24,442 nucleotides of DNA from a virus, in IMG/VR virus record IMGVR_UViG_3300014711_000008, positions 1 to 24,442 of that record; one strand, written 5' to 3'. Every line of letters begins with the position of its first letter. The stretch's first letter is position 1. The notes beneath the pieces were generated by a model that saw only the letters and a list, made by a program, of their open reading frames with translations, was not told the DNA's origin and ran no database searches. Position numbers and translations under genes: made by a program. Below, one piece after another: positions 1-6,410 of the stretch.

Positions 1-1188
1 GGCAAGGTTTGTTTGTTGTGTGCGGTCCAGCTCCGCTTGCGCAGCGCTGAAGTTTTGCCGAGCAGTTTCCAATGCCTGTTGAGCTGCAATGCTCTTGTCG
101 GTAAGCGCGATTTGCTGTGCGCGGTCCAGGGCGGACTGAGCAGCGCTGAAAGATTGCTGGGCATCGGTCTGGCTGGCTTGAAACTCTTGGCGAGATTTTT
201 CAAGCGCTTGATTGGCCGTGATCGTTTTGTCGGCCAGCATGATCTCTTGAGCGCGGCTAAGCTCATTCTGGCTGGCCTGGAAAGCCTGATTCTCTTTTGC
301 CAGAGTTACAGCTTGATCGCGGTCAAGACCGGCTTGTTGGGCCTGGAAAGATTGACGAGCAATTTCAAGCGCTTTATTGGCGTCGATCGACTTGTCGGCC
401 AGCATGATCTCGGTCGCCCGACCTTTCTCGGCCTCAGACGCCTGGAAGGTTTGAGCTGCGGCCTGCAAGTTGACTTGCTGCACGCGATCGAGCTGGTTCT
501 GGGTGGCCGTGAACAGCTGCTGGCTTTCCTGCAAAGCCTTCTGGTTCTCGCGGTCCAAAGCGTTTTGGGCGCCTTGGAAATTCTGTTGCGCCGCCAGCAG
601 GGCTTGCTGGGCTTCGATCGACTTGTCGGCCAAAGCGGTCTGCTGGGCACGATCAAGCTGCGCCTGTGCAGCCTGGAAGTTCTGGGTTGCCAGGTTCTGT
701 CCAGCGGTGAAGTTCTGACCAGCCACGCGCTCGCTTGTCTGGAACGCCCGGCCTGCCAGGTTCTCAGCTGCCGTGAACTTTTGCTCGCCCAGCTGCAGGC
801 CGAATTTGTTTTGCTCGCCCACGTTGGTTAAGCCCGCCGTGTTGACGGCGTTCATGTTGGCCAAGGCGCGGTTGGAGTAGGTCTCAGCGTCTTGCTGCGC
901 AATAGGCGTTGCGCGGTCGATCATGGCGGCGACACCGGCGCCAGCTGCCATCGAGCTGTTGATCAACCCGCGCTTGCCCATGTCTTGCATGGCCTGCGTG
1001 CGGGCACGCTGCATCAGCGGGCTGTCTTTGGCCAGGATGGAGCTAAGCTGGCCAGCGGCGGTCTCAGTACCGGCTTGCACCGCACGCTCTTGCGCGGTGT
1101 ACTGGGCGGCGGACGTGTCTGTGGCGTTGGTCATGGACCCGCCAGAGATTCCGCTCTGAACGTTAAAAGGATTTGCTGATGTCGCCAT
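1..1188 (-). CDS. Virion-type protein with 11-residue (hendecad) repeats, partial
   Basis: The frame starts at an ATG at 1186-1188 with GGAG at 1194-1197 and stays open for 396 codons to the left edge, so the C-terminus is missing. Residues 1-125 are non-repetitive and include RGLINSSMA and PIAQQDA, which recall N-termini of virion-associated proteins of other podoviruses (from memory). From residue 137 to the edge the protein is 23 consecutive 11-residue units with no insertion or deletion, such as NFQAAQAQLDR, AQQTALADKSI and EAQQALLAAQQ. Phe recurs at 138, 149, 160, 171, 204, 226, 248, 281, 303, 336, 347 and 380, always in multiples of 11. This predicts a very long right-handed coiled coil or rod. 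The gene lies after the lysis region with its own predicted promoter. An ejection or tail role is inference; no enzymatic motif is visible. Confidence 0.85.
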   Translation of the reverse strand, partial: MATSANPFNVQSGISGGSMTNATDTSAAQYTAQERAVQAGTETAAGQLSSILAKDSPLMQRARTQAMQDMGKRGLINSSMAAGAGVAAMIDRATPIAQQDAETYSNRALANMNAVNTAGLTNVGEQNKFGLQLGEQKFTAAENLAGRAFQTSERVAGQNFTAGQNLATQNFQAAQAQLDRAQQTALADKSIEAQQALLAAQQNFQGAQNALDRENQKALQESQQLFTATQNQLDRVQQVNLQAAAQTFQASEAEKGRATEIMLADKSIDANKALEIARQSFQAQQAGLDRDQAVTLAKENQAFQASQNELSRAQEIMLADKTITANQALEKSRQEFQASQTDAQQSFSAAQSALDRAQQIALTDKSIAAQQALETARQNFSAAQAELDRTQQTNLA

Positions 1189-1207
1189 TATTGCTCCACA
1201 AATAGGA

Positions 1208-1246
1208 AAGCCGCACAAGGCGGCTTATTGCGGGCGCACTGGCCCC
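1208..1246 (-). promoter_or_regulatory. Two-hairpin 5' leader of the hendecad-protein gene
   Basis: On the minus strand the predicted transcript begins with GGGGCCAGTGCGCCC (1246-1232). It folds as a 5-7 bp stem with a bulge when flanking GC bases are included. An AAGCCGC/GCGGCTT stem with loop CTTGT follows (1226-1208). That second stem is identical to the one ahead of the first late gene at 20774-20791, though the U-tract here is only TTT. The layout matches the leaders at 15417-15467 and 20770-20821. Confidence 0.5.
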
Positions 1247-1252
1247 GCAGAG

Positions 1253-1281
1253 ATTTTACGTCAAGAATCCGGGCCCCACAA
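1253..1281 (-). promoter_or_regulatory. Predicted sigma70-type promoter
   Basis: The minus strand reads TAAAAT (1258-1253, 5 of 6 to the -10 consensus). A weak -35, TTGTGG (1281-1276), lies 17 bp upstream inside the loop of the hairpin that follows the endolysin gene. The 5' leader hairpin starts 6 nt downstream of the -10. The -35 is poor, so the call rests mainly on the -10 and on the same arrangement at two other late promoters. Confidence 0.4.
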
Positions 1282-1291
1282 GGCCCGGATT
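1266..1291 (-). terminator. Hairpin after the endolysin gene, likely terminator
   Basis: A 10-bp stem, AATCCGGGCC / GGCCCGGATT on the minus strand, has a 6-nt loop and starts at the endolysin stop codon. The downstream tail is ATTCTT rather than a clean U-run, so termination would be imperfect. It separates the lysis genes from the next unit. Confidence 0.5.
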
Positions 1292-1890
1292 TAAGCCAAA
1301 ACGGCCAGGGCCTGGTTGGTGTGGGCCAGGCGGTCCTCGTACCCGATCAGGCCGCCGTTGATCCGGCGGGTGATGGCTTTGTGGTCGCCGGCCTCAGCCA
1401 GGGCGTTGAGCCCGTGGGTGGACCAAAAGTACCCGGCCGTCAGGGCTGCGTACTGGGGCGTGGCCACCAGCTCGGGCTGCATGATGAAGTCCACCCCCAG
1501 GGCTTTGCCCGCGTGGAAGTAGTTGGCCGAGCCGGTGGTCTGGATGCAGCCGCGGCCGCGGAAGCGGTAGCCGTCGCCGGACGCCTCGTCCCGGTTGCCC
1601 ATGCGGTTGGCGTAGACCATGTTGGCGATCTTTTTGGGGTTGCCGGCGTACTGGTTGGCCACCTCCGCCGTGGGGAAGCGCTTGGGCCAGAGTTTCATCA
1701 GCGTGGCTGCGCGGTAATTCAGGTTCTCTTCGAGGATGCGAAAGTTGCCGCATTCGTGCCCACACTGACCAATCCAGGCGGCCTGCTGCTTGGGCGTGCT
1801 GATGCCGAAGCGCTCAAACGTCTGATTGAATGGGTCGACCCACTTGGGGTCGATGTGCAGCTGCCGAAGTTGTTCAGCGGTTACCGGCAT
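1291..1890 (-). CDS. Endolysin, glycoside hydrolase family 19 (chitinase-like lysozyme)
   Basis: This 199-aa protein should cleave the glycan backbone of peptidoglycan at the end of infection. It shows the GH19 signature order: a catalytic-type HE at residues 45-46 in GQCGHECGNF, a second acidic region EENLNY at 54-59, the YRFRGRGCIQTTG motif at 108-120, and ITRRINGG near 173-180. It is single-domain and of normal length for phage GH19 lysozymes. There is no signal peptide, so export would need a holin. The start at 1890 has GGGAG 8 nt upstream, overlaps the end of Rz by 17 bp and directly abuts the Rz1 stop codon. This places the endolysin after the spanins rather than before them. Confidence 0.92.
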   Translation of the reverse strand: MPVTAEQLRQLHIDPKWVDPFNQTFERFGISTPKQQAAWIGQCGHECGNFRILEENLNYRAATLMKLWPKRFPTAEVANQYAGNPKKIANMVYANRMGNRDEASGDGYRFRGRGCIQTTGSANYFHAGKALGVDFIMQPELVATPQYAALTAGYFWSTHGLNALAEAGDHKAITRRINGGLIGYEDRLAHTNQALAVLA

Positions 1891-2377
1891 TTATTTGCTC
1901 CCGGACAGTGTTGTAGGCGTCGATGCAAGCATTGAGCTGCTGGGTATTGCGTTGGCCTTCGGCGACGATGGCGGCGATGGCTGCGAGGGTGTCCCGCTCG
2001 GCGTCAGAAGGCGGGTCAACCGGTCGAGCTGGTCCGCTGGGCGCTTCGTCCCGACTTCCGCTGGGAGCGGGGGCACCTGGGGCGGCTTGTACACAACTGG
2101 GGGTGGGGATGCGCACCCGGCCAGCACGGATAGCACGCTGCAAAGCAGAAGATTCTTGTTCAAGGGCATTGTTTGCCTCCGAAAGGGTTTTGTTGACGTC
2201 GCCGATTTCCTCGACGAGCTTTTGCTCTTTGGCCCGAGCCTCGTCGTTTTTGCGGGCGATCTCGATCTGCATCTCAGCATCGCGCTCAGCCCAGCCGTAA
2301 TGATGCCCCGCAAAGTAGGCTGCAAGGGCCAGCAGCAGCCCGCCAAGGGCTGCGTAGGGCAAAGGGATGCCGAACAT
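1874..2377 (-). CDS. Rz: Rz-like i-spanin
   Basis: This 167-aa protein has one N-terminal transmembrane helix (about residues 5-24) followed by a charged coiled coil (about 30-85) and a Pro/Ala-rich linker. That is the layout of an inner-membrane spanin subunit, which joins an outer-membrane lipoprotein to disrupt the outer membrane in lysis. The identification is supported by a lipoprotein gene wholly nested in another frame (1891-2169), the hallmark of Rz/Rz1 pairs. The start codon at 2377 overlaps the stop of the upstream membrane-protein gene (TGATG), indicating translational coupling. The 3' end overlaps the endolysin gene by 17 bp. Sequence identity to lambda Rz is not evident; the call rests on topology and context. 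Confidence 0.85.
   Translation of the reverse strand: MFGIPLPYAALGGLLLALAAYFAGHHYGWAERDAEMQIEIARKNDEARAKEQKLVEEIGDVNKTLSEANNALEQESSALQRAIRAGRVRIPTPSCVQAAPGAPAPSGSRDEAPSGPARPVDPPSDAERDTLAAIAAIVAEGQRNTQQLNACIDAYNTVREQINAGNR
1891..2169 (-). CDS. Rz1: Rz1-like o-spanin lipoprotein, nested inside Rz
   Basis: This 92-aa protein is encoded entirely within Rz in a different frame. It has a signal peptide ending in the lipobox LAGC with the lipidated cysteine at residue 19. The mature part is proline-rich (SPPPVVYKPPQVPPLP), as expected for outer-membrane spanin subunits. The start at 2169 was chosen because GGAGG lies 6 nt upstream and because it puts the signal sequence at the N-terminus. The stop codon (1891-1893) directly precedes the endolysin ATG at 1890. 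It should act with Rz across the periplasm. Confidence 0.85.
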   Translation of the reverse strand: MPLNKNLLLCSVLSVLAGCASPPPVVYKPPQVPPLPAEVGTKRPADQLDRLTRLLTPSGTPSQPSPPSSPKANAIPSSSMLASTPTTLSGSK

Positions 2378-2868
2378 CAGGCGGCCTCTCTGCGGGCCAG
2401 GGCCAGGGCTTCACGTTCGCTGTCGGGCTCCTGGTGATCCGGCGCGGTTGTGGGCGGCGGGCCAGGGGTCCAGCTCTCGTCGAGATCCGGGTTCTTGTAG
2501 CCCATCCAGTTGAAGTTGGGCATGCCGTTCGCGGCAACCACCGCGGGCGCGGGCTGCGGGACCGGCGGACAGGGCGTAGGCGGCTGGGGCCCGGCAATCG
2601 TCTCAGCCAGGGCGCCGACGCCTTTGCGGCTCATGACGCCGCCAATACCGCCCACCACCAGCAGAACGATGTCGTTCAGCATCTTGGTGTAGGCCTGGTC
2701 GATGGGCGCCATCGACTTGATCGGCTGCGTGACGAAGGTCACGGAGTACAAGAGCGCCACCACGATAAACGCCAGGATCAGCGTGACGATGATGACAACA
2801 AAGCCCCAGATGCGGACTTCGATTTGCTCAACGGACAGAGGAGGCTTCTGAGGCTGCTGGTTGGACAA
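2377..2868 (-). CDS. Two-helix membrane protein, candidate holin
   Basis: This 163-aa protein has two hydrophobic segments (about residues 20-45 and 64-80) and a long polar, proline-rich C-terminal tail. The start is TTG at 2868 with GGAG 7 nt upstream; no better ATG explains the N-terminus. It overlaps the lipoprotein gene by 41 bp and is coupled to Rz through TGATG, so it is in the lysis operon. Position directly before Rz and two membrane segments are compatible with a class II holin, but the long C-terminal tail is unusual and I see no specific family motif. The two proteins at 3043-3543 and 3553-3858 are competing holin candidates. Confidence 0.6.
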   Translation of the reverse strand: MSNQQPQKPPLSVEQIEVRIWGFVVIIVTLILAFIVVALLYSVTFVTQPIKSMAPIDQAYTKMLNDIVLLVVGGIGGVMSRKGVGALAETIAGPQPPTPCPPVPQPAPAVVAANGMPNFNWMGYKNPDLDESWTPGPPPTTAPDHQEPDSEREALALARREAA

Positions 2869-3046
2869 TTTGCTTCTCCAGGATGGGAGCCACTAGGTAT
2901 TCAGGGCACATCTGAGTGAATTGGCACCGGGGCTTCTGGCACTCGGCCTTGTAGAAGTTGTCCGGGTTCTGGCACGGGTATCGATACCTGTCCTGGCACC
3001 CAGCCAAAGACAGTGCAGCGAGCAAAACGCAGCCGACGCGCTTCAT
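2828..3046 (-). CDS. Small phage lipoprotein with four cysteines in the mature part
   Basis: This 72-aa protein starts at 3046, where ATGA overlaps the stop of the upstream gene by 4 bp. It has a short signal peptide with lipobox LAGC (lipidated Cys 17), followed by QDRYRYPCQNPDNF. Cysteines at 25, 36, 41 and 47 could form two disulfides in the periplasm. From memory, small lipoproteins with this RYRYPCQ-type core occur near lysis genes of other aquatic podoviruses, but I cannot name a function. It is distinct from the Rz1 lipoprotein. Superinfection exclusion or a lysis accessory role are possibilities only. Confidence 0.75.
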   Translation of the reverse strand: MKRVGCVLLAALSLAGCQDRYRYPCQNPDNFYKAECQKPRCQFTQMCPEYLVAPILEKQIVQPAASEASSVR

Positions 3047-3543
3047 TTGAACCACCCCTGCTCTATGGCGTAGAGCACCCCATAGATCAGCGCAAACAGG
3101 AGCGGCGGCACCAATAGCCCAACCAAGATAATGCCGACGATCATCTCGATCATTTGCGCCGTCTTTTTGGCTTTCTTGATGGCGGCCTCGCGGGCGCGGC
3201 GCTGAGCCTCGCGCTGCTCCTTCTCGCTGTCGGCAACTCGCTTGAGGATGTTCTGCCAAACATCGATGTTGCCGGTCTGCATGAAGATCAACTGCAACTC
3301 GTCCTCGAACTTCTTTTGCTGAAGGAGCTGCATCTCGATCTCAATCGCTTGCTGCAAGCTTGTGCCGCCCTGCTTCTTTGCTTCTGCCACCGCTTTGATA
3401 GTTTGCTGCTTGGCACCGAAGTACTGGCCAAGCATTGGGCCCAGGCTCGACACATCGTCAACTGTCTTCTGGGCTTGTTTGATCACCTGAACCGTCTTTT
3501 GGACGGCGGCGAATGCGGCCATGGCGGTGGTGATCGGGTCCAT
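3043..3543 (-). CDS. Membrane protein with long coiled coil and C-terminal transmembrane region
   Basis: This 166-aa protein is mostly helical. An N-terminal Ala/Lys/Gln-rich helical part (about residues 1-60) precedes a charged coiled coil (about 65-130), and a strongly hydrophobic segment follows at about 131-157, ending just before a short C-terminal tail. The start at 3543 has GAGGT upstream. It is coupled to the downstream lipoprotein gene by ATGA. No enzymatic motif is visible. Location between tail and lysis genes allows either a lysis role or a membrane-inserting virion role; the function is unknown. Confidence 0.75.
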   Translation of the reverse strand: MDPITTAMAAFAAVQKTVQVIKQAQKTVDDVSSLGPMLGQYFGAKQQTIKAVAEAKKQGGTSLQQAIEIEMQLLQQKKFEDELQLIFMQTGNIDVWQNILKRVADSEKEQREAQRRAREAAIKKAKKTAQMIEMIVGIILVGLLVPPLLFALIYGVLYAIEQGWFK

Positions 3544-3552
3544 GGCTTTACC

Positions 3553-3858
3553 TCACTTGAAGCCGAACTTCGTTTGAATGCCGACCATGATCAGACCGAG
3601 CACAATGATGAGCAGGCCCCAGGTGCCCTTCTTGGCGATGTCCATCTTCAGCTCGCGCCAGAACGCGGCCTGCTCTTTGGCTGCCTCGATCATCGATTCG
3701 TGATACCGGCGGTGACCATCAAAGTCGACCGAACCGTCATCGTCGCGAGCAAAAGCGCCTTCCATCCTTGCAAGGTGATCAAGGATCAGATCAAGCTTCT
3801 TTTCGATTGAAACTTCCTCTGCTGTTTCCAATCGCTGCCCCTGGTCATCAGTGAACAT
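3553..3858 (-). CDS. XhlA-like membrane protein, candidate holin
   Basis: This 101-aa protein has a polar, partly coiled-coil N-terminal domain and one C-terminal transmembrane helix at about residues 79-95, flanked by KK before and K after. This tail-anchored layout resembles haemolysin XhlA-type proteins and single-helix holins, an analogy of topology rather than a recognised motif. The start at 3858 lies 3 nt after the stop of the 50-aa gene, with GGAG overlapping that stop. It opens the membrane-protein block that leads into the spanins and endolysin. Confidence 0.65.
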   Translation of the reverse strand: MFTDDQGQRLETAEEVSIEKKLDLILDHLARMEGAFARDDDGSVDFDGHRRYHESMIEAAKEQAAFWRELKMDIAKKGTWGLLIIVLGLIMVGIQTKFGFK

Positions 3859-3861
3859 GCC

Positions 3862-4014
3862 TCACTCCAAGAAATGCAATTTGAAAATCGTGCGGTCGTA
3901 CAGCTCGCCACTGATGACGCTGAGCATCTCGGTAATGGTCTTGTTGGACAGCGTCTGTGCGCCCGACGCTGTGACGATGTTCCCTGGCGGGAGAAGGTTT
4001 GATAAGTTGGCCAT
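3862..4014 (-). CDS. 50-aa protein with a tail-fibre-like QTLSNKT motif
   Basis: The frame runs from ATG at 4014 to TGA at 3862-3864 with AGGAG 8 nt upstream, and is followed almost immediately by the next gene. The peptide contains SGAQTLSNKTITEML, which matches the TQTLTNKTL motif in the large fibre gene of this phage (residues 109-117 there). It may be a small fibre-tip or assembly protein, or a degenerate fibre fragment kept as a gene. Good ribosome binding site and tight packing argue it is expressed. Confidence 0.7.
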   Translation of the reverse strand: MANLSNLLPPGNIVTASGAQTLSNKTITEMLSVISGELYDRTIFKLHFLE

Positions 4015-4039
4015 CTGGCGCTCCTTTCGATGTTCTGAA

Positions 4040-4055
4040 AGGCCCAGACGGGCCT
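4040..4055 (-). terminator. Hairpin between the beta-repeat protein and the 50-aa gene
   Basis: A 6-bp stem AGGCCC/GGGCCT with a 4-nt loop (minus strand AGGCCCGTCTGGGCCT) is followed by TTTC. It lies 20 bases after the stop at 4075-4077 and before the ribosome binding site of the next gene. The U-tract is short, so it would be an attenuating rather than a complete terminator. Confidence 0.45.
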
Positions 4056-4074
4056 ATATCATTGTGATACTGGA

Positions 4075-6162
4075 CTACATGAAGAAAGCGATGAAGTTGC
4101 CACCACCTGCCGAAAATATCCACCCCGAGTTGTTTCCAGCATCAATGTTGTTATTGCTTGTAAGCGCTTGCCATGTCGCCCCGCCAGTGGCGTCAAGGTC
4201 TTGGATTGAGCAGTTGCTGACAGATACCGTCCCAGAGCTTTTGGAAAGAGTAGCTTGGGTTCCCGCAAGATCGCTGGAAAGGGTGAGTGTGTTACCCGGT
4301 GCGCCAGACGCTGTAAAGTTCGTAAAAGTCTGGGTGAATAGTCTAAAAAATAGAATACTTGTTGCGCCAGTCGCGGCGTAACTGTTTTGCAAGTCCTGAA
4401 ACGTGCATCCGCTTGTGGTTAAAGTCAGTGCGCCTGCGCCGCCTTGGTTGATGACACAGTTAAACACCACGCTAGAACCGGAAAATGTCTTGGCAGACGC
4501 GCTGGTAAACGAAATAAAACCAGTCCCAGTACCGGCAGTGGTGGTAAATCCTGACGGAAATTGCGTTTGAAAAGCAGTGCCGCTGCCAGCCAGCGCCAAA
4601 GTGCCGCCGTTGAACGTAATATTTCGGGTTGAACCATCCTCGACGTTAAACTTCCCAAGCGTGACAGTTTGCCCATTAAGATTTAAAGTTCCATTAGCTA
4701 TTGTTGAAGAGTTGGCGTTTGCTACACCTGCGGATAAAGCGTCAAGTGGGCGTATAGTGCCGCCAACGTTATTGAATCTAAAGTATTGAGTAAATGACAC
4801 ACCCGTACTGGTGATGTCTTGTGTGCCTCCACGTTGTGCAAATTCAATAAAGGATGTTCCCGTTACCGTCACTGCGCTCGACATGGTGAGGGAGCTATAA
4901 CACCGTACTTGCTGCGATCCGGTAGCAAATGTTATTGCGTTGCTACGCGAGGCAAAAGATAAATTTCCTACATTAAAGTTACCATTTATTGTCAAAGTCG
5001 CCGCAGAGTTAAGGCTGGAGTTGTCAATAACTGCGTTATCTTGTGCCAACGGGAAATTGTTTACATCCGTTGCACCGCCGCTTGACGTTGCCCACTGCGC
5101 AGACCCCCAATTCGCAGATCCCGTCCCTACAAAATAAACTGTCTTCGCTGCGGAAAACGTGATATTTAAATTGCCCCCGCAATTACCCAGCCTAGTCCCT
5201 GAACGGGACGAGTTCATTCCAATGTCGCGGAAGTCAACGTCGGAAATAGTGCTCCATGTTGTAACTGTCAGCGTCCGTCGAGTCCCCGGCGTATCTGAGA
5301 ACAGGCAAAGTCTGCGAATAGCAGTCGCTCCGGCGCATACAAAGGTAGTGATTGTTTGATTATCACCGATTTTGACGTTTTTAACCCCCGTTGACGACGG
5401 CGCAGTAATTGAAAGCTGGGCAAATGTATTTGTATCCCAAATCGCAGTAGGCGAAGATACAGTTGCCGCTGTTGTTGACGTAAAATTGACAATGTTGAAT
5501 GCTTTACCCCCACCGTAAAAAGTTGCACTGGATGAGGAAAGAGTTATTGTTGAAGTGCCAGCATTAACTGTGAGGTTTGTGGACTCAAAGTAAAGCGCCG
5601 CAGACGAAGTGGTTGTACCTCCGCCACTTAAGGTGACTGTAGAGCCGTTCAAGTTGATTGCGCGGGTAGAGGTGCCGCTGGATTCTAAACTGGGCGTGGT
5701 AATAGAGTAGTTACTTGCGCTGGTAGTAAACGTTCCTGCAGTAATAGCAAGCGCTCCGCCACTTGCCACAGTAAGAGCGCTGCCCAACGTAACAGTGCCA
5801 CCTGTGGCTGATATGGTAAGCGAATCAAGTGTCTTACCCGCAGTTGTTACGGTCCCAGTACCAGCGATTATAAACGACAGACCAGTGGACGTCATCGTAG
5901 AGTTCAAAATAACGCTTCCGTAGACGGCGTAGTTAATTACGGTCGAGTTTAGCCCCCCTGTGAAACCAGTACAGTCAATAGATTTCGCACTGGTGAGTCC
6001 GCTTGTAATCGTGCAAGTACCAGTCGAGTTTGCGTCAAAGAACACATCATCAGCGTTTGTCGGGACAGACGCGCCGCCCGCCCCTCCAGAAGTGGTTGCC
6101 CACTTGGTACCCGCTACAATGTCCCAGTTCGCAGTACCGCCGACCCAATACCTGTTTGCCAT
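4075..6162 (-). CDS. Beta-repeat virion protein, probable tail fibre or appendage
   Basis: This 695-aa protein is rich in Thr, Ser, Gly and Asn with regularly alternating hydrophobic residues, as in beta-helix or beta-solenoid appendages. The N-terminal module (MANRYWVGGTANWDIVAGTK, with WATTSGGAG and DDVFFDA following) recurs in diverged form near the middle: VYFVGTGSANWGSAQWATS, with DNAVIDN following. This suggests duplication of a cap or strand module. The start at 6162 has GGGAG 8 nt upstream and follows the preceding gene by 2 nt. The gene is visibly richer in A and T than its neighbours, suggesting recent acquisition. A receptor-binding or surface-decorating role is inferred from position after the main fibre. 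Confidence 0.75.
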   Translation of the reverse strand: MANRYWVGGTANWDIVAGTKWATTSGGAGGASVPTNADDVFFDANSTGTCTITSGLTSAKSIDCTGFTGGLNSTVINYAVYGSVILNSTMTSTGLSFIIAGTGTVTTAGKTLDSLTISATGGTVTLGSALTVASGGALAITAGTFTTSASNYSITTPSLESSGTSTRAINLNGSTVTLSGGGTTTSSAALYFESTNLTVNAGTSTITLSSSSATFYGGGKAFNIVNFTSTTAATVSSPTAIWDTNTFAQLSITAPSSTGVKNVKIGDNQTITTFVCAGATAIRRLCLFSDTPGTRRTLTVTTWSTISDVDFRDIGMNSSRSGTRLGNCGGNLNITFSAAKTVYFVGTGSANWGSAQWATSSGGATDVNNFPLAQDNAVIDNSSLNSAATLTINGNFNVGNLSFASRSNAITFATGSQQVRCYSSLTMSSAVTVTGTSFIEFAQRGGTQDITSTGVSFTQYFRFNNVGGTIRPLDALSAGVANANSSTIANGTLNLNGQTVTLGKFNVEDGSTRNITFNGGTLALAGSGTAFQTQFPSGFTTTAGTGTGFISFTSASAKTFSGSSVVFNCVINQGGAGALTLTTSGCTFQDLQNSYAATGATSILFFRLFTQTFTNFTASGAPGNTLTLSSDLAGTQATLSKSSGTVSVSNCSIQDLDATGGATWQALTSNNNIDAGNNSGWIFSAGGGNFIAFFM

Positions 6163-6164
6163 GC

Positions 6165-6401
6165 TTAGACTCCCACGGGTTTGAGTACGACTTGACCGTC
6201 GATCTCAATCTTTTCGTATTGAACCCCGTCAATTTCAACGTAGTCAGGAGCCGGAGGTGCGGTGATGATGGCGATCCAATTGTCCACACGCTCTTGCTTC
6301 ATGGCCTCAATAGTTGCCTCGTCCGGGACGGCGTTGTCTTCAAAGTACAGCGCGTCGCAGAAACGCCCATGCTCGGTATCCACGCAAAAATCAATCTTCA
6401 T
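6165..6401 (-). CDS. 78-aa protein downstream of the fibre, unknown function
   Basis: This small acidic protein starts at 6401 with AGGAG 6 nt upstream, 9 bases after the fibre stop codon. It includes DTEHGRFCDALYFEDNAVPD and ends in a short beta-rich DYVEIDGVQYEKIEIDGQVV. The location between two appendage genes suggests a fibre chaperone or tip protein, but there is no recognised domain. Confidence 0.7.
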   Translation of the reverse strand: MKIDFCVDTEHGRFCDALYFEDNAVPDEATIEAMKQERVDNWIAIITAPPAPDYVEIDGVQYEKIEIDGQVVLKPVGV

Positions 6402-6410
6402 GTCGGCTCC

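Noticed and set aside
13-831. Plus-strand frame with a Leu-rich 11-residue repeat
   Set aside because: Its repeat is the mirror of the hendecad repeat on the minus strand, which has a good start, ribosome binding site and promoter.
1259-1264. TTGACG near 1259-1264 considered as a -35 for the left-edge gene
   Set aside because: No acceptable -10 lies 16-18 bp downstream; it directly abuts TAAAAT, which itself fits better as the -10.
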